From contig CAVXWX010000012.1 in NCBI GenBank assembly GCA_963765555.1, forward strand, positions 372,001-436,000: DNA of 64,000 bases, in the 5' to 3' direction. The translations under genes and the position numbers were made by a program. Under the pieces are notes generated by a model. It searched no databases. It saw only the letters and a list, made by a program, of their open reading frames with translations, and was not told the DNA's origin. The stretch is from JL08 sp963765555 (GTDB lineage: Bacteria; Pseudomonadota; Alphaproteobacteria; Rhodobacterales; Rhodobacteraceae). How positions within the stretch are numbered: the stretch's first letter is position 1; each line of letters begins with the position of its first letter. Positions 45,807 to 54,864 of this stretch are shown here, piece by piece.

Positions 45807-46280
45807 ATGACCGATCTGTCACGCCCGCCATTCCCGCCCTTCACGGCAGAATCTGCCCGCCAGAAAGTCCGCACTGCCGAAGACGCATGGAACAGCCGCA
45901 ACCCCGATGTCGTCACGCCCGCCTATAGTGACGATTGCCAGTGGCGCAACCGCGCCGAACAGTTTCAGGGACACGCCGCGATCCACGCGTTTCTGACCCG
46001 CAAATGGCAACACGAACTGGATTATCGCCTGATCAAAGGCCTTTGGGCCGTGTCCGCAAACCGCATTGCCGTGCGCTTTGCCTATGAATGGCACGATGCA
46101 GACGGGCAATGGTTCCGCTCGTTCGGAAACGAAAACTGGCAATTTGCGCCCGATGGCCGAATGGCCCGCCGCATCGCGTCAATCAATGACCTGCCGATCA
46201 AGGACTCACACCGCCTGTTTCACTGGCCTGCCGGTCCCCGCCCCGCCGATCACCCCGGTCTGGACGACCTGAACCTGTAA
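45807..46280 (+). CDS. DUF1348 / NTF2-like protein
   Basis: 157 aa, soluble. Starts MTDLSRPPFPPFTAESARQK; NSRNPDVVTPAYSDDCQWRNR, FLTRKWQHELDYRLIKGLWA and VRFAYEWHDADGQWFRSFGNENW are the DUF1348 signature (SnoaL/NTF2 superfamily). DUF1348 genes are often beside TetR regulators and small detoxification enzymes, as here. Activity unknown. The start at 45807 is favoured over 45792. Confidence 0.86.
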   Translation: MTDLSRPPFPPFTAESARQKVRTAEDAWNSRNPDVVTPAYSDDCQWRNRAEQFQGHAAIHAFLTRKWQHELDYRLIKGLWAVSANRIAVRFAYEWHDADGQWFRSFGNENWQFAPDGRMARRIASINDLPIKDSHRLFHWPAGPRPADHPGLDDLNL

Positions 46281-46292
46281 AGGAAAAATCCC

Positions 46293-46925
46293 ATGGCTAT
46301 TGCATTTGCAGATATCGCGTTCACCCCCTCGGTCCTGCGCACGCAGGAACAGAACGGGTCCGGCCGCTATGCCGGGTTCCTGTCGGAAACGCGCAGTGGT
46401 GGCGACCGGTTGGGCGAAGACGAACGTGCCTTTATTCAGGCGCGCGACGGGTTCTATCAGGCCACAGTGTCCGGAACCGGTTGGCCCTATGTTCAGTTTC
46501 GCGGTGGGCCAGCCGGGTTTATCCGGGTTCTGGATGACCAGACCATCGCCTATGCGGACCTGCGCGGAAACCGCCAGTATATCTCGGCGGGCAACCTGTC
46601 TGACAATGATCGCATTTCCCTGATCCTGATGGATTACCCGAACGCCCGACGGCTCAAGATCTGGGGGCGGGCGATGTTGACCGATATCGATCAAGAAACC
46701 CCCGATCCGGCCCTTGCTGGCGTACCCGCCGAACGGTGGGTGCGGATCAGCGTCAAGGCGTTCGACTGGAATTGCCCCCGACATATCCCCCGCCGCTTCA
46801 CAAGCGAAGAGGCCGGAAACGAGATCGCGGCACTGCGCCGCGAAAACGCGGCCCTCAGGGCCGAAACCAACGCTCTGCGCCGCACTCTCTTGCGGCCGGA
46901 TTCCCCTCAGCCCCAAAGCCGCTGA
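46293..46925 (+). CDS. Pyridoxamine 5'-phosphate oxidase-fold (flavin) protein
   Basis: 210 aa. DEAFI-like DERAFIQARDGFYQATVSGTGWPYVQFRGGPAGFIRVLDD and GNRQYISAGNLSDNDRISLILMDYPNARRLKIWGRA are the split beta-barrel flavin-binding core. The C-terminal 45 residues form a short coiled coil (SEEAGNEIAALRRENAALRAET). Likely an FMN-dependent reductase acting on a small xenobiotic or electrophile. 12 bases after DUF1348. Confidence 0.87.
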   Translation: MAIAFADIAFTPSVLRTQEQNGSGRYAGFLSETRSGGDRLGEDERAFIQARDGFYQATVSGTGWPYVQFRGGPAGFIRVLDDQTIAYADLRGNRQYISAGNLSDNDRISLILMDYPNARRLKIWGRAMLTDIDQETPDPALAGVPAERWVRISVKAFDWNCPRHIPRRFTSEEAGNEIAALRRENAALRAETNALRRTLLRPDSPQPQSR

Positions 46926-46953
46926 ATTGCGGCTCCAGACAAGGACCAAACCG

Positions 46954-47916
46954 ATGAACACCCGAATGATCCACACCACCTTTGCCGCGCTTCTGGCAAG
47001 TGCCACATTCTTGCCGGTCGCGCTGCCAAATCTCGCAGGTGCCGCCGAAAGCCCCTTTGCCGTTCAAATGAACAAGATGGAAATCGACGGATTGAACATC
47101 GCCTACCGCGAAGCCGGTGATCCGTCGAACCCGACTGTCCTGTTGCTGCACGGCTTTCCGACTTCGTCCCATATGTTCCGCGAACTGATCCCCGAACTGG
47201 CCGATGAATATCACGTCATCGCGCCGGATTATCCCGGTTTCGGGGCCTCTGACATGCCAGCGGCCAAAGATTACGACTATAGCTTTGCCAATGCCGCCGA
47301 CGTGGTGACCAAGCTGATCGATGCCAAGGGTGTCAAGGATTATGCCGTGTATCTGATGGATTACGGTGCCCCTGTCGGATACCGGATGTTTGCCAATGAT
47401 CCTGCGCGGGTCACAGGGTTTATCATCCAGAATGGCAACGCCTACGAAGAAGGCCTGCGCGAATTCTGGGATCCGATCAAAACCTATTGGGCCGAACCCA
47501 GCACCGAAAACGGAGATGCACTGCGCGGGTTCCTTACCCTTGACGCCACAATCTGGCAGTTCACCCACGGTGTCGGCGATGTATCCAAGGTCAACCCCGA
47601 CAATTACTGGCACGTTCAGTACCTTCTGGACCGCCCGGGCAATCAGGAGGTACAGCTCGAGATGTTTCTGGACTACGGGACCAATGTTTCCGAATATCCG
47701 AAATGGCAGGCGCTGTTCCGCGAATATCAACCGCCCGCATTGATTGTCTGGGGCCAGAACGATCACATCTTTCCGGCCGAAGGCGCCCACCCCTATACGC
47801 AGGACCTGACCGATGTCGAATTTCACCTTCTGGATACCGGCCACTTTGCGCTTGAGGAATATGGCGATGTGATCGCAGACGAGATGACCGAATTTCTGGG
47901 TCGTATCCACGACTGA
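46954..47916 (+). CDS. Exported alpha/beta hydrolase, epoxide hydrolase/dehalogenase-like
   Basis: 320 aa, signal peptide (MNTRMIHTTFAALLASATFL ... AGAAES). Oxyanion block LLLHGFPTSSHMFREL; the nucleophile elbow reads VYLMDYGAPVGYRM, an Asp instead of the Ser of esterases, as in epoxide hydrolases and haloalkane dehalogenases. Acid and His: VWGQNDHIFP and LLDTGHFALEEYGD. Periplasmic hydrolysis of an epoxide or halide is predicted by family. Fourth gene of the operon; RBS AAGGA. Confidence 0.87.
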   Translation: MNTRMIHTTFAALLASATFLPVALPNLAGAAESPFAVQMNKMEIDGLNIAYREAGDPSNPTVLLLHGFPTSSHMFRELIPELADEYHVIAPDYPGFGASDMPAAKDYDYSFANAADVVTKLIDAKGVKDYAVYLMDYGAPVGYRMFANDPARVTGFIIQNGNAYEEGLREFWDPIKTYWAEPSTENGDALRGFLTLDATIWQFTHGVGDVSKVNPDNYWHVQYLLDRPGNQEVQLEMFLDYGTNVSEYPKWQALFREYQPPALIVWGQNDHIFPAEGAHPYTQDLTDVEFHLLDTGHFALEEYGDVIADEMTEFLGRIHD

Positions 47917-48010
47917 ACGGGCCCGATTGCCGCGCCTGCCTGTTGCGGGCGCGGCAACATCCAATTTGCACGAAACGCCGGACAAGACCGGCCCCCCGAA
48001 AGGACCGATT

Positions 48011-48853
48011 ATGTTTAATCCAGATATCCACCGTATTGCCGCCTTTTCAGACGGAACAAAGGGCGGAAACCCCGCAGGCGTTGTCGTGGCCGAAACGATG
48101 CCGGACGCCGACCAGATGCAGCGTATCGCAGCCGAGGTTGGCTATTCCGAAACCGTGTTCGCCGCCCCCGACAAGAACGGTTGGCGCGTGCGCTACTTTT
48201 CTCCCTCTGCCGAAGTTGCCTTTTGCGGACACGCAACCATTGCCCTTGGCAATGTCCTTGCCGATCAGAAGGGCGCGGGGGTCTTCCCCCTGACACTCGG
48301 CACCGGGCAAATCACTGTCGAGGCGAAGCGCGACCAGAACGGGATGTCTGCCACCCTGACATCGCCCCCGACACAAAGCCGCGCCGCCGATCCCAATCTC
48401 GTGACCCAAGCGCTGGAGCTGTTCTCGCTCTCACCGCATGACCTTGATCCTGCCATTCCGGCGGGCCTTGCCAATGCGGGCAACGATCACCTGATCCTGC
48501 TGTTGAAAGACCGCCAGACCTTGGCCGGAATGAACTATGATCTGGCCGCAGGCGCAGCTTTGATGACGCGCCATGGCCTGACCACGATCAGCCTGCTTTG
48601 GGCTGAAACGCCGCGCCTGTTTCACAGCCGCAACGCCTTTGCCATTGGCGGCGTTCTGGAAGATCCGGCAACCGGTGCAGCGGCGGCGGCCCTGTCGGGG
48701 TATCTGCGCGATCTGGGCTGGCCGCATGACGGGTCGATCAACATCGTTCAGGGCGAGGATATGGGCGCACGCTCGCTCCTGCATGCAGAAATTGGCGCGC
48801 AACCCGGGTCCGGTATTCGCGTTTCGGGCGCGGCCCGCCCGATTGACGCGTAA
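48011..48853 (+). CDS. PhzF family phenazine-biosynthesis-like isomerase
   Basis: 280 aa. Diaminopimelate-epimerase-like fold: AAFSDGTKGGNPAGVVV, SETVFAAPDKNGWRVRYFSP, EVAFCGHATIALG and EDPATGAAAAALSGYL. The catalytic Glu of PhzF is kept in YSETVF. In the absence of other phz genes this is not phenazine synthesis; most such homologs have unknown substrates. RBS GAAAGGA. Ends the operon, followed by a terminator. Confidence 0.88.
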   Translation: MFNPDIHRIAAFSDGTKGGNPAGVVVAETMPDADQMQRIAAEVGYSETVFAAPDKNGWRVRYFSPSAEVAFCGHATIALGNVLADQKGAGVFPLTLGTGQITVEAKRDQNGMSATLTSPPTQSRAADPNLVTQALELFSLSPHDLDPAIPAGLANAGNDHLILLLKDRQTLAGMNYDLAAGAALMTRHGLTTISLLWAETPRLFHSRNAFAIGGVLEDPATGAAAAALSGYLRDLGWPHDGSINIVQGEDMGARSLLHAEIGAQPGSGIRVSGAARPIDA

Positions 48854-48874
48854 GACCTTAGCCCTGTCTCTCTA

Positions 48875-48915
48875 CCCCGCCAAAGCCGGCATAAGCCGGT
48901 TCCGGCGGGGTTTTT
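48875..48915 (+). terminator. Intrinsic terminator after phzF-like gene
   Basis: CCCCGCC at 48875 pairs with GGCGGGG, followed by TTTTT; an inner stem AGCCGG-CATA-AGCCGGTT-type repeat fills the loop. Placed about 20 bases after the stop and before the converging acyl-CoA dehydrogenase. Confidence 0.82.
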
Positions 48916-48935
48916 CATGTTTGCGCGCCCTTGGC

Positions 48936-50141
48936 TCAGGCGACGTTTTGGCGTGCCACCGGTTCGTCGGTTTCGCCAAAGCCCTTTGGCACCGGCAGGT
49001 CGGGCAACGTCGCGGCGCGTTTTTGCAAGGCACGCCCGATCACCACACGGCTGATTTCGGTCGTGCCATCCACGATCCGCAACATCTGCGCAAGGCGCGA
49101 CAAACGGTCCAGCCCATAGGGCTGCAACAGGCCCATTCCGCCCAGAACCTGGGTGCAGGTGTTCGCGGCTTTCACGGCGGCATCCGGTACAAAGCGTTTG
49201 GCGTGGGCCGCCATCAGCGGTCCTTCGGGCGTGCCCAGTGCTTCGGCGGCCTTGCGATACAGCAGGCGCGACGCTTCAAGGTCTGTCGCAACTTCGCCCA
49301 ACATCCACTGAATGCCGTCTAGGTCCAGATTTTTGCCCCCGAACATCTTGCGGTTCTTGGAATAGGACAACGCCGTATCAAGCGCGGCCTGCATCAGCCC
49401 GCAACACCCCGACGCGATCGAAACCCGCGCGATATCAATCGCCATAAGCGATCCCTGAAGGCCCTGACCAACCGGCAGGATGATGTTGTCTTCGCTGACA
49501 ACAACCTTGTCCATGTACATTTCGGACATCGGCAGGAAGTTATAGGATGGCGTTTCGTACATCGGGCCAAAGCTCAGGCCCTCGGCATCGGCAGGAATGG
49601 CGATCATTGCCATATCCTTGTGGCCGGGCGCATCGCTGGTCTTGACGACGGTAAAATAAACATCGGCCTCGGTGGCAAGGCTGACCCACGCTTTTGATCC
49701 GCTGATGGTCCAAGTGCCATCGCCGTTGATCGTGGCGCGGGTATACATCTGCATCGGGTCCGAACCCGATTGGGGTTCGGTCAACGCAAAATTGGCAAGC
49801 TTGCGCCCCGACGTCAGATCGCGCGCCCATTTTTCCTTGAAGGCATCGGTGCCATAACCGCACCCTGCAAAGGTACAGATATTGTGCATCGACAACGCAA
49901 ACGCATAAGCCCCGTCGCCCAGACCCAACTGTTCGTAAACCTGAATGCCTTCCGACAGGGGCAGGCCCTGACCGCCGAACTCTTGCGGGGCATAAAGCCC
50001 TGTCAGGCCCGCCGCGCCGGCCTTGTCCGACGCATCGCGGGGCCATTTTTTTGCGGTGTTCCAGCGGTCAACATTGGGTTTGATCACCTGTTCCGCATGG
50101 TCGCGGGCCGCTTGTAGAATGCTGTCCAGATTGGTTGTCAT
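48936..50141 (-). CDS. Acyl-CoA dehydrogenase
   Basis: 401 aa from MTTNLDSILQAARDHAEQVI, with AAAGGG upstream; an earlier start at 50210 is unlikely. FAD/substrate blocks: FALTEPQSGSDPMQMYTRA, WTISGSKAWVSLATEADVY, SRKMFGG-type SKNRKMFGGKNLDLDGIQWML, QVLGGMGLL, RIVDGTTEISRVVIGRAL. A single gene; substrate not determinable. The 199 bases upstream show nothing except spacing to the araC gene. Confidence 0.9.
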   Translation of the reverse strand: MTTNLDSILQAARDHAEQVIKPNVDRWNTAKKWPRDASDKAGAAGLTGLYAPQEFGGQGLPLSEGIQVYEQLGLGDGAYAFALSMHNICTFAGCGYGTDAFKEKWARDLTSGRKLANFALTEPQSGSDPMQMYTRATINGDGTWTISGSKAWVSLATEADVYFTVVKTSDAPGHKDMAMIAIPADAEGLSFGPMYETPSYNFLPMSEMYMDKVVVSEDNIILPVGQGLQGSLMAIDIARVSIASGCCGLMQAALDTALSYSKNRKMFGGKNLDLDGIQWMLGEVATDLEASRLLYRKAAEALGTPEGPLMAAHAKRFVPDAAVKAANTCTQVLGGMGLLQPYGLDRLSRLAQMLRIVDGTTEISRVVIGRALQKRAATLPDLPVPKGFGETDEPVARQNVA

Positions 50142-50340
50142 CGGGGTACCCTTTTGTTGTGCGTCATTGTCCAATATTGCCGTGACGCATGGCAACAGGA
50201 TCGCTGCCATGACACGCGGACGGAGTGGAAAATACGGCTAAATTCAGTTTATGCGATATTTTAGCAAGTCACGGCCAAAAGCGAAATCTCATAGGCTGAC
50301 AGGTTATTGTCCGAAAGTGACAAACTGTTGCGATCTGGCT

Positions 50341-51363
50341 TTATCTCTGCCGGTACGATCTGGGTGTGCCACCCGTCCACCGGTGAAAGGCGCGGTGAAA
50401 ATTCGCAGCAGATGAAAACCCGACATCCTGCGCGATTTCCTCGATGCTTTTGCGCCCGCCCTGCAGATCGCGGATCGCAATGTCACGGCGCAACCCGTCC
50501 TTGATCGCCTGAAAGGATGTGCCGTCCGCATCAAGCCGGCGCATCAGCGTGCGCGGCGTCATATGCATGGCCTGTGCGGCATCAGCCAGCGCGCAATTGT
50601 TCCAGTCAGCCTGCGACAGGTACGCGCGCACCCGCAGCGATTGCGTGTGTTCGCGCGAACTGGTGAAAATCCAGTCGCGTGGCGCGTTCTTCAGAAAATC
50701 ATCCAGATCGGCGGTGGTGCGCGCCTGCACGGGGCCAAGACGGGCCGGATCAAACGCGATCGATGTTGCCGCCGCACCGAACCGAACGGGTGACGGAAAA
50801 ATAATGGCATAGTCCGGCGCGAATTCCGGGCGCGCGAACGCAAAACTGACGGCCTTGACCGGTACTTCGTACCCCGCAAGCCACGACAACAGACCATGGG
50901 CCAGTTTCAGGATCAACATATGCCCGAACCGCTGCACCGGCGCAGGCCCAAGCGGCTTCAGCGTCAGCTCCAGACGGTCATCCATGTCGATCAATTCGAA
51001 CTGGTAATCATCCAGCAGCAGGTTCCAGAACGTCGAAAACCGGTACAGCGCCGACGACAGCAAAGCAGCCTCGCGCACCGATGTCAGCAGGTGTTGCAAC
51101 GCACGCGGTCGGATCGGGCGGCTCCACAGCCCCATCATCTCGTCACCGGTTTCAACAGCGGCTGATTGGTAAAGGCGCACGATCTGATCCAGCGTCACCC
51201 GCCCATTGGGTTGGTTGTGTTCTGCCACCATCCCCGATCGGTGCAAAACCGAGGCCATCTGCGCATCCGTATACAAAGAGCGTAAAGCCACCAGCCAATC
51301 GTCGATAAACGTGCTGGAAACGGTTGAAAGTATGCTGGGCGCAACGTGGGTCATGTTGCGCAT
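50341..51363 (-). CDS. AraC family transcriptional regulator (OruR/ArgR-like)
   Basis: 340 aa. N-terminal Arabinose_bd-type domain (RSLYTDAQMASVLHRSGM, DEMMGLWSRPIRPRALQHLL) of the oruR/virulence-regulator class, and a C-terminal AraC HTH pair (LADAAQAMHMTPRTLMRRLD, SIEEIAQDVGFSSAANFHRAFHRWTG). It may regulate the acyl-CoA dehydrogenase downstream on the same strand; that is inference. Confidence 0.9.
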   Translation of the reverse strand: MRNMTHVAPSILSTVSSTFIDDWLVALRSLYTDAQMASVLHRSGMVAEHNQPNGRVTLDQIVRLYQSAAVETGDEMMGLWSRPIRPRALQHLLTSVREAALLSSALYRFSTFWNLLLDDYQFELIDMDDRLELTLKPLGPAPVQRFGHMLILKLAHGLLSWLAGYEVPVKAVSFAFARPEFAPDYAIIFPSPVRFGAAATSIAFDPARLGPVQARTTADLDDFLKNAPRDWIFTSSREHTQSLRVRAYLSQADWNNCALADAAQAMHMTPRTLMRRLDADGTSFQAIKDGLRRDIAIRDLQGGRKSIEEIAQDVGFSSAANFHRAFHRWTGGTPRSYRQR

Positions 51364-51489
51364 GTGGTTATCACCGCGCGCGATCTTGTCAAAGCGCGCT
51401 GATCCCTCGCGCCGGACGGCTGGCGGGGCGTGTGACAGGGCAGGCCGTTACCACAGACCTGCCCCGCCACTATCCGATAGCGCCTTGTG

Positions 51490-52542
51490 TCAAAGCGCGG
51501 TCCAAAGCTGGAACAATAACCCGCTGGCAAAGGACCCCGTCAGGGCGATGCCAAGATAAAGGAAAAAGACCTGCCGCTTGACCAGCGCCCAGACCGCAAT
51601 GGCGGCTGGCAAGGAACTGACCCCGCCGGCAACCAGAAACGCCAAGCCCGCACCGGGGGCCATGCCTTGCTCCATCAGGCCGCCGACCAAAGGCAGGGCC
51701 GCATAGCCGTTCAGATAGGCCGGTACGCCGACAAGCGTTGCAATCGCGATCGGCGCGATGCCGGTGCCACCCAGCGCCTGCGCCACCAGATCGGCGGGCA
51801 ACCATGCCAGCATCAGGCTTTCCAGAATAAACGCCAGCGTCAGCCATTTGGCCAGAAACAGGGTTGTTTTGATCGCTTCACGCCAGAATTTCGCGATACG
51901 CGCGTCCTCGCCCCAGAAGGCCCAGACAACAGGTTGGGCCGCGCGAACCTTCGACCCGCCGCAGCCGCCATCGCCGACACCGTCCCGCAACGGATCGGCC
52001 AACCCGCCCGCGCGCGAAACCGCATGAACAACAAACCCGCCAAACACGCCCAGACTGATGGCTGTGATCGTCTTGGCAACGGCAAATTCAAATCCCAGCA
52101 CACCGGTGGTCAGCGCGAACATGGAAGGGTCCATGACCGGCGATGCAAGCCAGAAGGCCATCACCGCCGACAGCGGAACCCCCATCGCCAACAGCGCGGC
52201 AATCAACGGGATCACGCCACAGGAACAGAACGGAGATATCCCGCCAACCGCCGCCGCGATCAGGATCATCACCGCCGGTGAACCGGTAAAGGCACGCGCA
52301 ATCAACCCATCCGCGCCTGTCGCGCCTGCATAGGCCGCGACCACGACGGAAAGAACAAGAAACGGTGCCACATTTGCAAGGTTCTGCGCCGCAAAGGCCA
52401 CGGTAGAGACACCCAGCGTGGGCGCCAGAACCATCAGGGCGGCAAGAATTCCAGCCGACAAAAGCCAGACCCGTTCCTTTGTCCAGATCCACTGGGCTGT
52501 ATCAATCGTCCATGATCTGACGCCAAGAGCTAGTTCAGTCAT
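51490..52542 (-). CDS. ArsP/DUF318-type permease
   Basis: 350 aa from MTELALGVRSW; about eight to ten transmembrane helices. The motif GGISPFCSCGVIPLIAALLA is the cysteine signature of the permease family that includes the organoarsenical exporter ArsP. A central cytoplasmic loop is rich in Gly/Cys (GDGGCGGSKVR). It follows an ArsR gene on the same strand with a palindromic operator, consistent with metalloid- or organometal-responsive efflux; substrate unknown. Confidence 0.87.
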   Translation of the reverse strand: MTELALGVRSWTIDTAQWIWTKERVWLLSAGILAALMVLAPTLGVSTVAFAAQNLANVAPFLVLSVVVAAYAGATGADGLIARAFTGSPAVMILIAAAVGGISPFCSCGVIPLIAALLAMGVPLSAVMAFWLASPVMDPSMFALTTGVLGFEFAVAKTITAISLGVFGGFVVHAVSRAGGLADPLRDGVGDGGCGGSKVRAAQPVVWAFWGEDARIAKFWREAIKTTLFLAKWLTLAFILESLMLAWLPADLVAQALGGTGIAPIAIATLVGVPAYLNGYAALPLVGGLMEQGMAPGAGLAFLVAGGVSSLPAAIAVWALVKRQVFFLYLGIALTGSFASGLLFQLWTAL

Positions 52543-52596
52543 TTCGAAATCCTTAATTATATAGTTGTTTAAAGCCAAGAAAAACGCCCATGCCCG

Positions 52597-52911
52597 TCAT
52601 GCCGCATCCTCCTGTGTCAACGTTACGCCTGTGCAGCATTCTGCGGTCAGGAAGGACAGCGTTTGATGCATCACATCAAAATCAACCCGGTTGATGATCT
52701 GCCGTCCCTGACGTTCCTGCGTTACCAGCCCCGCGTCCACCAGCGTTTTAAGGTGATAGGCAAGGGTCGAGGCCGCCATGCCCAGATGTTCACCGATATC
52801 GCCGATATTCAGGCCGTCATTTCCGGCCCGCACCAGCAACCGAAAAATGGTCAGACGGGTTTCGTGGCCAAGGGCGGCAAGTGAAAGTGCAGTCGAAGAC
52901 AGGTTCATCAT
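52597..52911 (-). CDS. ArsR/SmtB family transcriptional repressor
   Basis: 104 aa. Winged helix with LSLAALGHETRLTIFRLLVR, IGDIGEHLGMAASTLAYHLK and DAGLVTQERQGRQIINR. A Cys pair AECCTGVTL near the C-terminus may be the sensing site; the classical ELCVCDL site of ArsR is absent (reads NIGDIGEHL). Divergent half-site palindrome directly upstream. Controls the ArsP-like permease 54 bases downstream. Confidence 0.9.
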   Translation of the reverse strand: MMNLSSTALSLAALGHETRLTIFRLLVRAGNDGLNIGDIGEHLGMAASTLAYHLKTLVDAGLVTQERQGRQIINRVDFDVMHQTLSFLTAECCTGVTLTQEDAA

Positions 52912-52920
52912 GGGTCCAAT

Positions 52921-52940
52921 AAAACTATAAATATAGTTTT
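52921..52940. promoter_or_regulatory. Perfect palindromic operator of the ArsR-permease pair
   Basis: AAAACTATAAATATAGTTTT: nine-base arms AAAACTATA/TATAGTTTT with an AA centre, beginning nine bases upstream of the arsR start. A degenerate relative TTATATAGTTGTTT occurs at about 52557-52570 between arsR and the permease. ArsR-family operators are typically this kind of AT-rich inverted repeat. Confidence 0.8.
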
Positions 52941-52997
52941 GTCAACCTCTGTCATGCCGTGGATGCTGCCACAACCGTGCCTGCCGACCGGCCCAGA

Positions 52998-53606
52998 TCA
53001 GCCAAGCGCGGCGCGCAGGGCCAGTTCGGGCGAGGCAAACACCGGCATCGCCAGATCACCCAGCATGGCCGCCGCCCCCGCCATCGACGCCTGCGCCAGA
53101 ACCACGGCGGTGATGTCGGGGTGGTCAGCTACATGGGCCTTGACCGCAGCGGCAATCACGGCGCGAAACGCATCCTGTTCACCCGCTTCGAACAAGGGCC
53201 AGAAACGGCCCAGATGCAGGGATGCTATCGCGGCAGAGTTTTCGGCTTCGTCCATCTGCGCGCGCAACAGGTCGCCCGATGGCGCGGCGGTGCTGTCCAG
53301 ACAATAGACCAGCAGAACCGGCCCGCCGGTCTGTGCCGCCGCCTGCATCATCGGCGCATCAATGCGGATCGCCCCGGCATCTGCGGCCACCGCGCCGATG
53401 GTGGTACAGGTACACAGCACCGGCCCTGATACGGCGCGCACCTCTGCGCCAATGTCGCCTGCCAGGGCCGCGTCTATTCCGCCTTGCGCCCGCTTTAGAA
53501 AATCGGGGCGCACCAGATGCACCAGCCTGGTGTCCGGTGCGATCCGGTCGCGCAGCGCATCAAACGTGTCCGCATGCACCTGCGCCGTGTGCAGCAGGGT
53601 GATCAC
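52998..53606 (-). CDS. Asp/Glu/hydantoin racemase-like protein
   Basis: 202 aa. Weak Asp/Glu racemase superfamily layout: VHLVRPDFLKRA and SGPVLCTCTTIGAVAADAG, with Cys at the first catalytic position. The second position, usually a Cys in a GCT motif, reads VVLAQASMAGA, so a standard two-Cys racemase is unlikely. It overlaps the end of mcl1 by ATGA, hence cotranscribed with the lyase. Function unknown. Confidence 0.68.
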   Translation of the reverse strand: MITLLHTAQVHADTFDALRDRIAPDTRLVHLVRPDFLKRAQGGIDAALAGDIGAEVRAVSGPVLCTCTTIGAVAADAGAIRIDAPMMQAAAQTGGPVLLVYCLDSTAAPSGDLLRAQMDEAENSAAIASLHLGRFWPLFEAGEQDAFRAVIAAAVKAHVADHPDITAVVLAQASMAGAAAMLGDLAMPVFASPELALRAALG

Positions 53607-54560
53607 CCCGCGATCATTTCCGACTGGCGCACAATCACCTCGGCCTGCTTGATCGACGCGATGTCAACCAACCGCCCCTTGTAAACGGTCGCGCCTTCGC
53701 CGTTGGCCTTGGCGGTTTCCATCGCGGCAAGGATTTCGCGCGCTTCGGCCACGGCCTCGGGCGAGGGGGTGAACACATCATTGGCCAGCGCGATCTGTTT
53801 GGGGTGGATCGCCCATTTGCCCACCATGCCCAGCGTCGCCGACCGGCGCGCCTGCGCGATGAAACCCGTCATCATCGGAAAAATCGCCAAACGGGCCATC
53901 GACCGGCAACAGCCCGTGGGTGCGACAGGCCGCAACAATCGCCGCCTGCGCCCAGTGCCACGGATCGGACCAGTGCTTTTGCCCGTCATGGATCATGTAA
54001 TAGTTCTCCTGCGTGCCGCCGATGCCGGTGGTCTGCATCCCCATCGATGCGGCAAAATCCGCCGCACCAAGGCTCATCGCCTGCAAGCGCGGGCTGGCGG
54101 CGGCGATCTCTTCGACATGGGCGATGCCTGCCGCGCTTTCGATGATCACCTCGAACGAAATCGGCTTGGTCCGGCCCTTGGCCGCCTCGATCGATGTGAC
54201 AAGCGCATCAACCGCATAGATATCGGCCGCACATCCGACTTTCGGGATCATGATCTGGTCCAGCCGGTCGCCCGCCTGTTCCAGCAGATCGACCACATCG
54301 CGATACCACCACGGGCTGTCCAGCCCGTTGATCCGCACCGACAGGTATTTGTTGCCCCAGTCCACATCCGAAATCGCCGCGATCACATTGGCGCGGGCGG
54401 CGTCCTTGTCGGTGGGGGCAACCGAATCTTCCAGATCAAGGTTGATCACATCCGCCGCACTAGCCGCCATTTTTTCAAACAGCGCCGGGCGCGATCCGGG
54501 GCCGAACAACTGGCAGCGGTTGGGGCGGGCAGGGGCGGCGGGTTGTAAACGGAAACTCAT
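53603..54560 (-). CDS. mcl1: L-malyl-CoA / beta-methylmalyl-CoA lyase Mcl1 (one frameshift)
   Basis: 318 aa restored, the exact Mcl1 length. HpcH/CitE family: CQLFGPGSRPALFEKMAASA, VINLDLEDSVAP, ISFEVIIESAAGIAHVEEI, QAMSLGAADFAASMGMQTTG. Frame changes by +1 near 53863 (TTT for TT) at GDFSDDDGF/IAQARRSATLG; the rest, GMVGKWAIHPKQIALAN, is intact. Very similar in memory to R. sphaeroides Mcl1, which cleaves methylmalyl-CoA and malyl-CoA in the ethylmalonyl-CoA and glyoxylate-linked pathways. Divergent from dgcN. Confidence 0.93.
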
Positions 54561-54864
54561 ATCTGGGCGGCCTTTCGGATCGGTGAAAAAGGAAATTCTG
54601 CGCGTTGGACGTAGTCAACCGGCGGGGGGCGCGCAAGCGAATAACCCCGCCTGCGACGCCGTGGCGATCTGCACCAATCGGGCAAGGTGATCGAAGAAAC
54701 CGCCATTCTGCCCGCAAGCTGTGCAAAAATATTCAGCATTTCGCGGAAATTCGGGCCAAAATCCGCGTCCGGGCCGCCCGAAACACACATTTCGCAATAC
54801 CCTTGTGGCCCTGTTGGGGCACTCTGCGCGCGATATCTGCACAGTCTGACGGGGGCACTTTACC
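54561..54864. other. Divergent regulatory region between mcl1 and dgcN
   Basis: 304 bases with no gene. It contains a 13-bp inverted repeat ATTTC-GCG-GAAAT at 54738-54750 and a partial repeat CATTTCGCAAT near 54788-54798. These could be operators for either unit. No sigma-70 boxes are obvious. Confidence 0.5.

Noticed and set aside
48011..48853. Phenazine biosynthesis
   Set aside because: Only a PhzF-fold protein is present; no phzA-E or phzG-type cluster.
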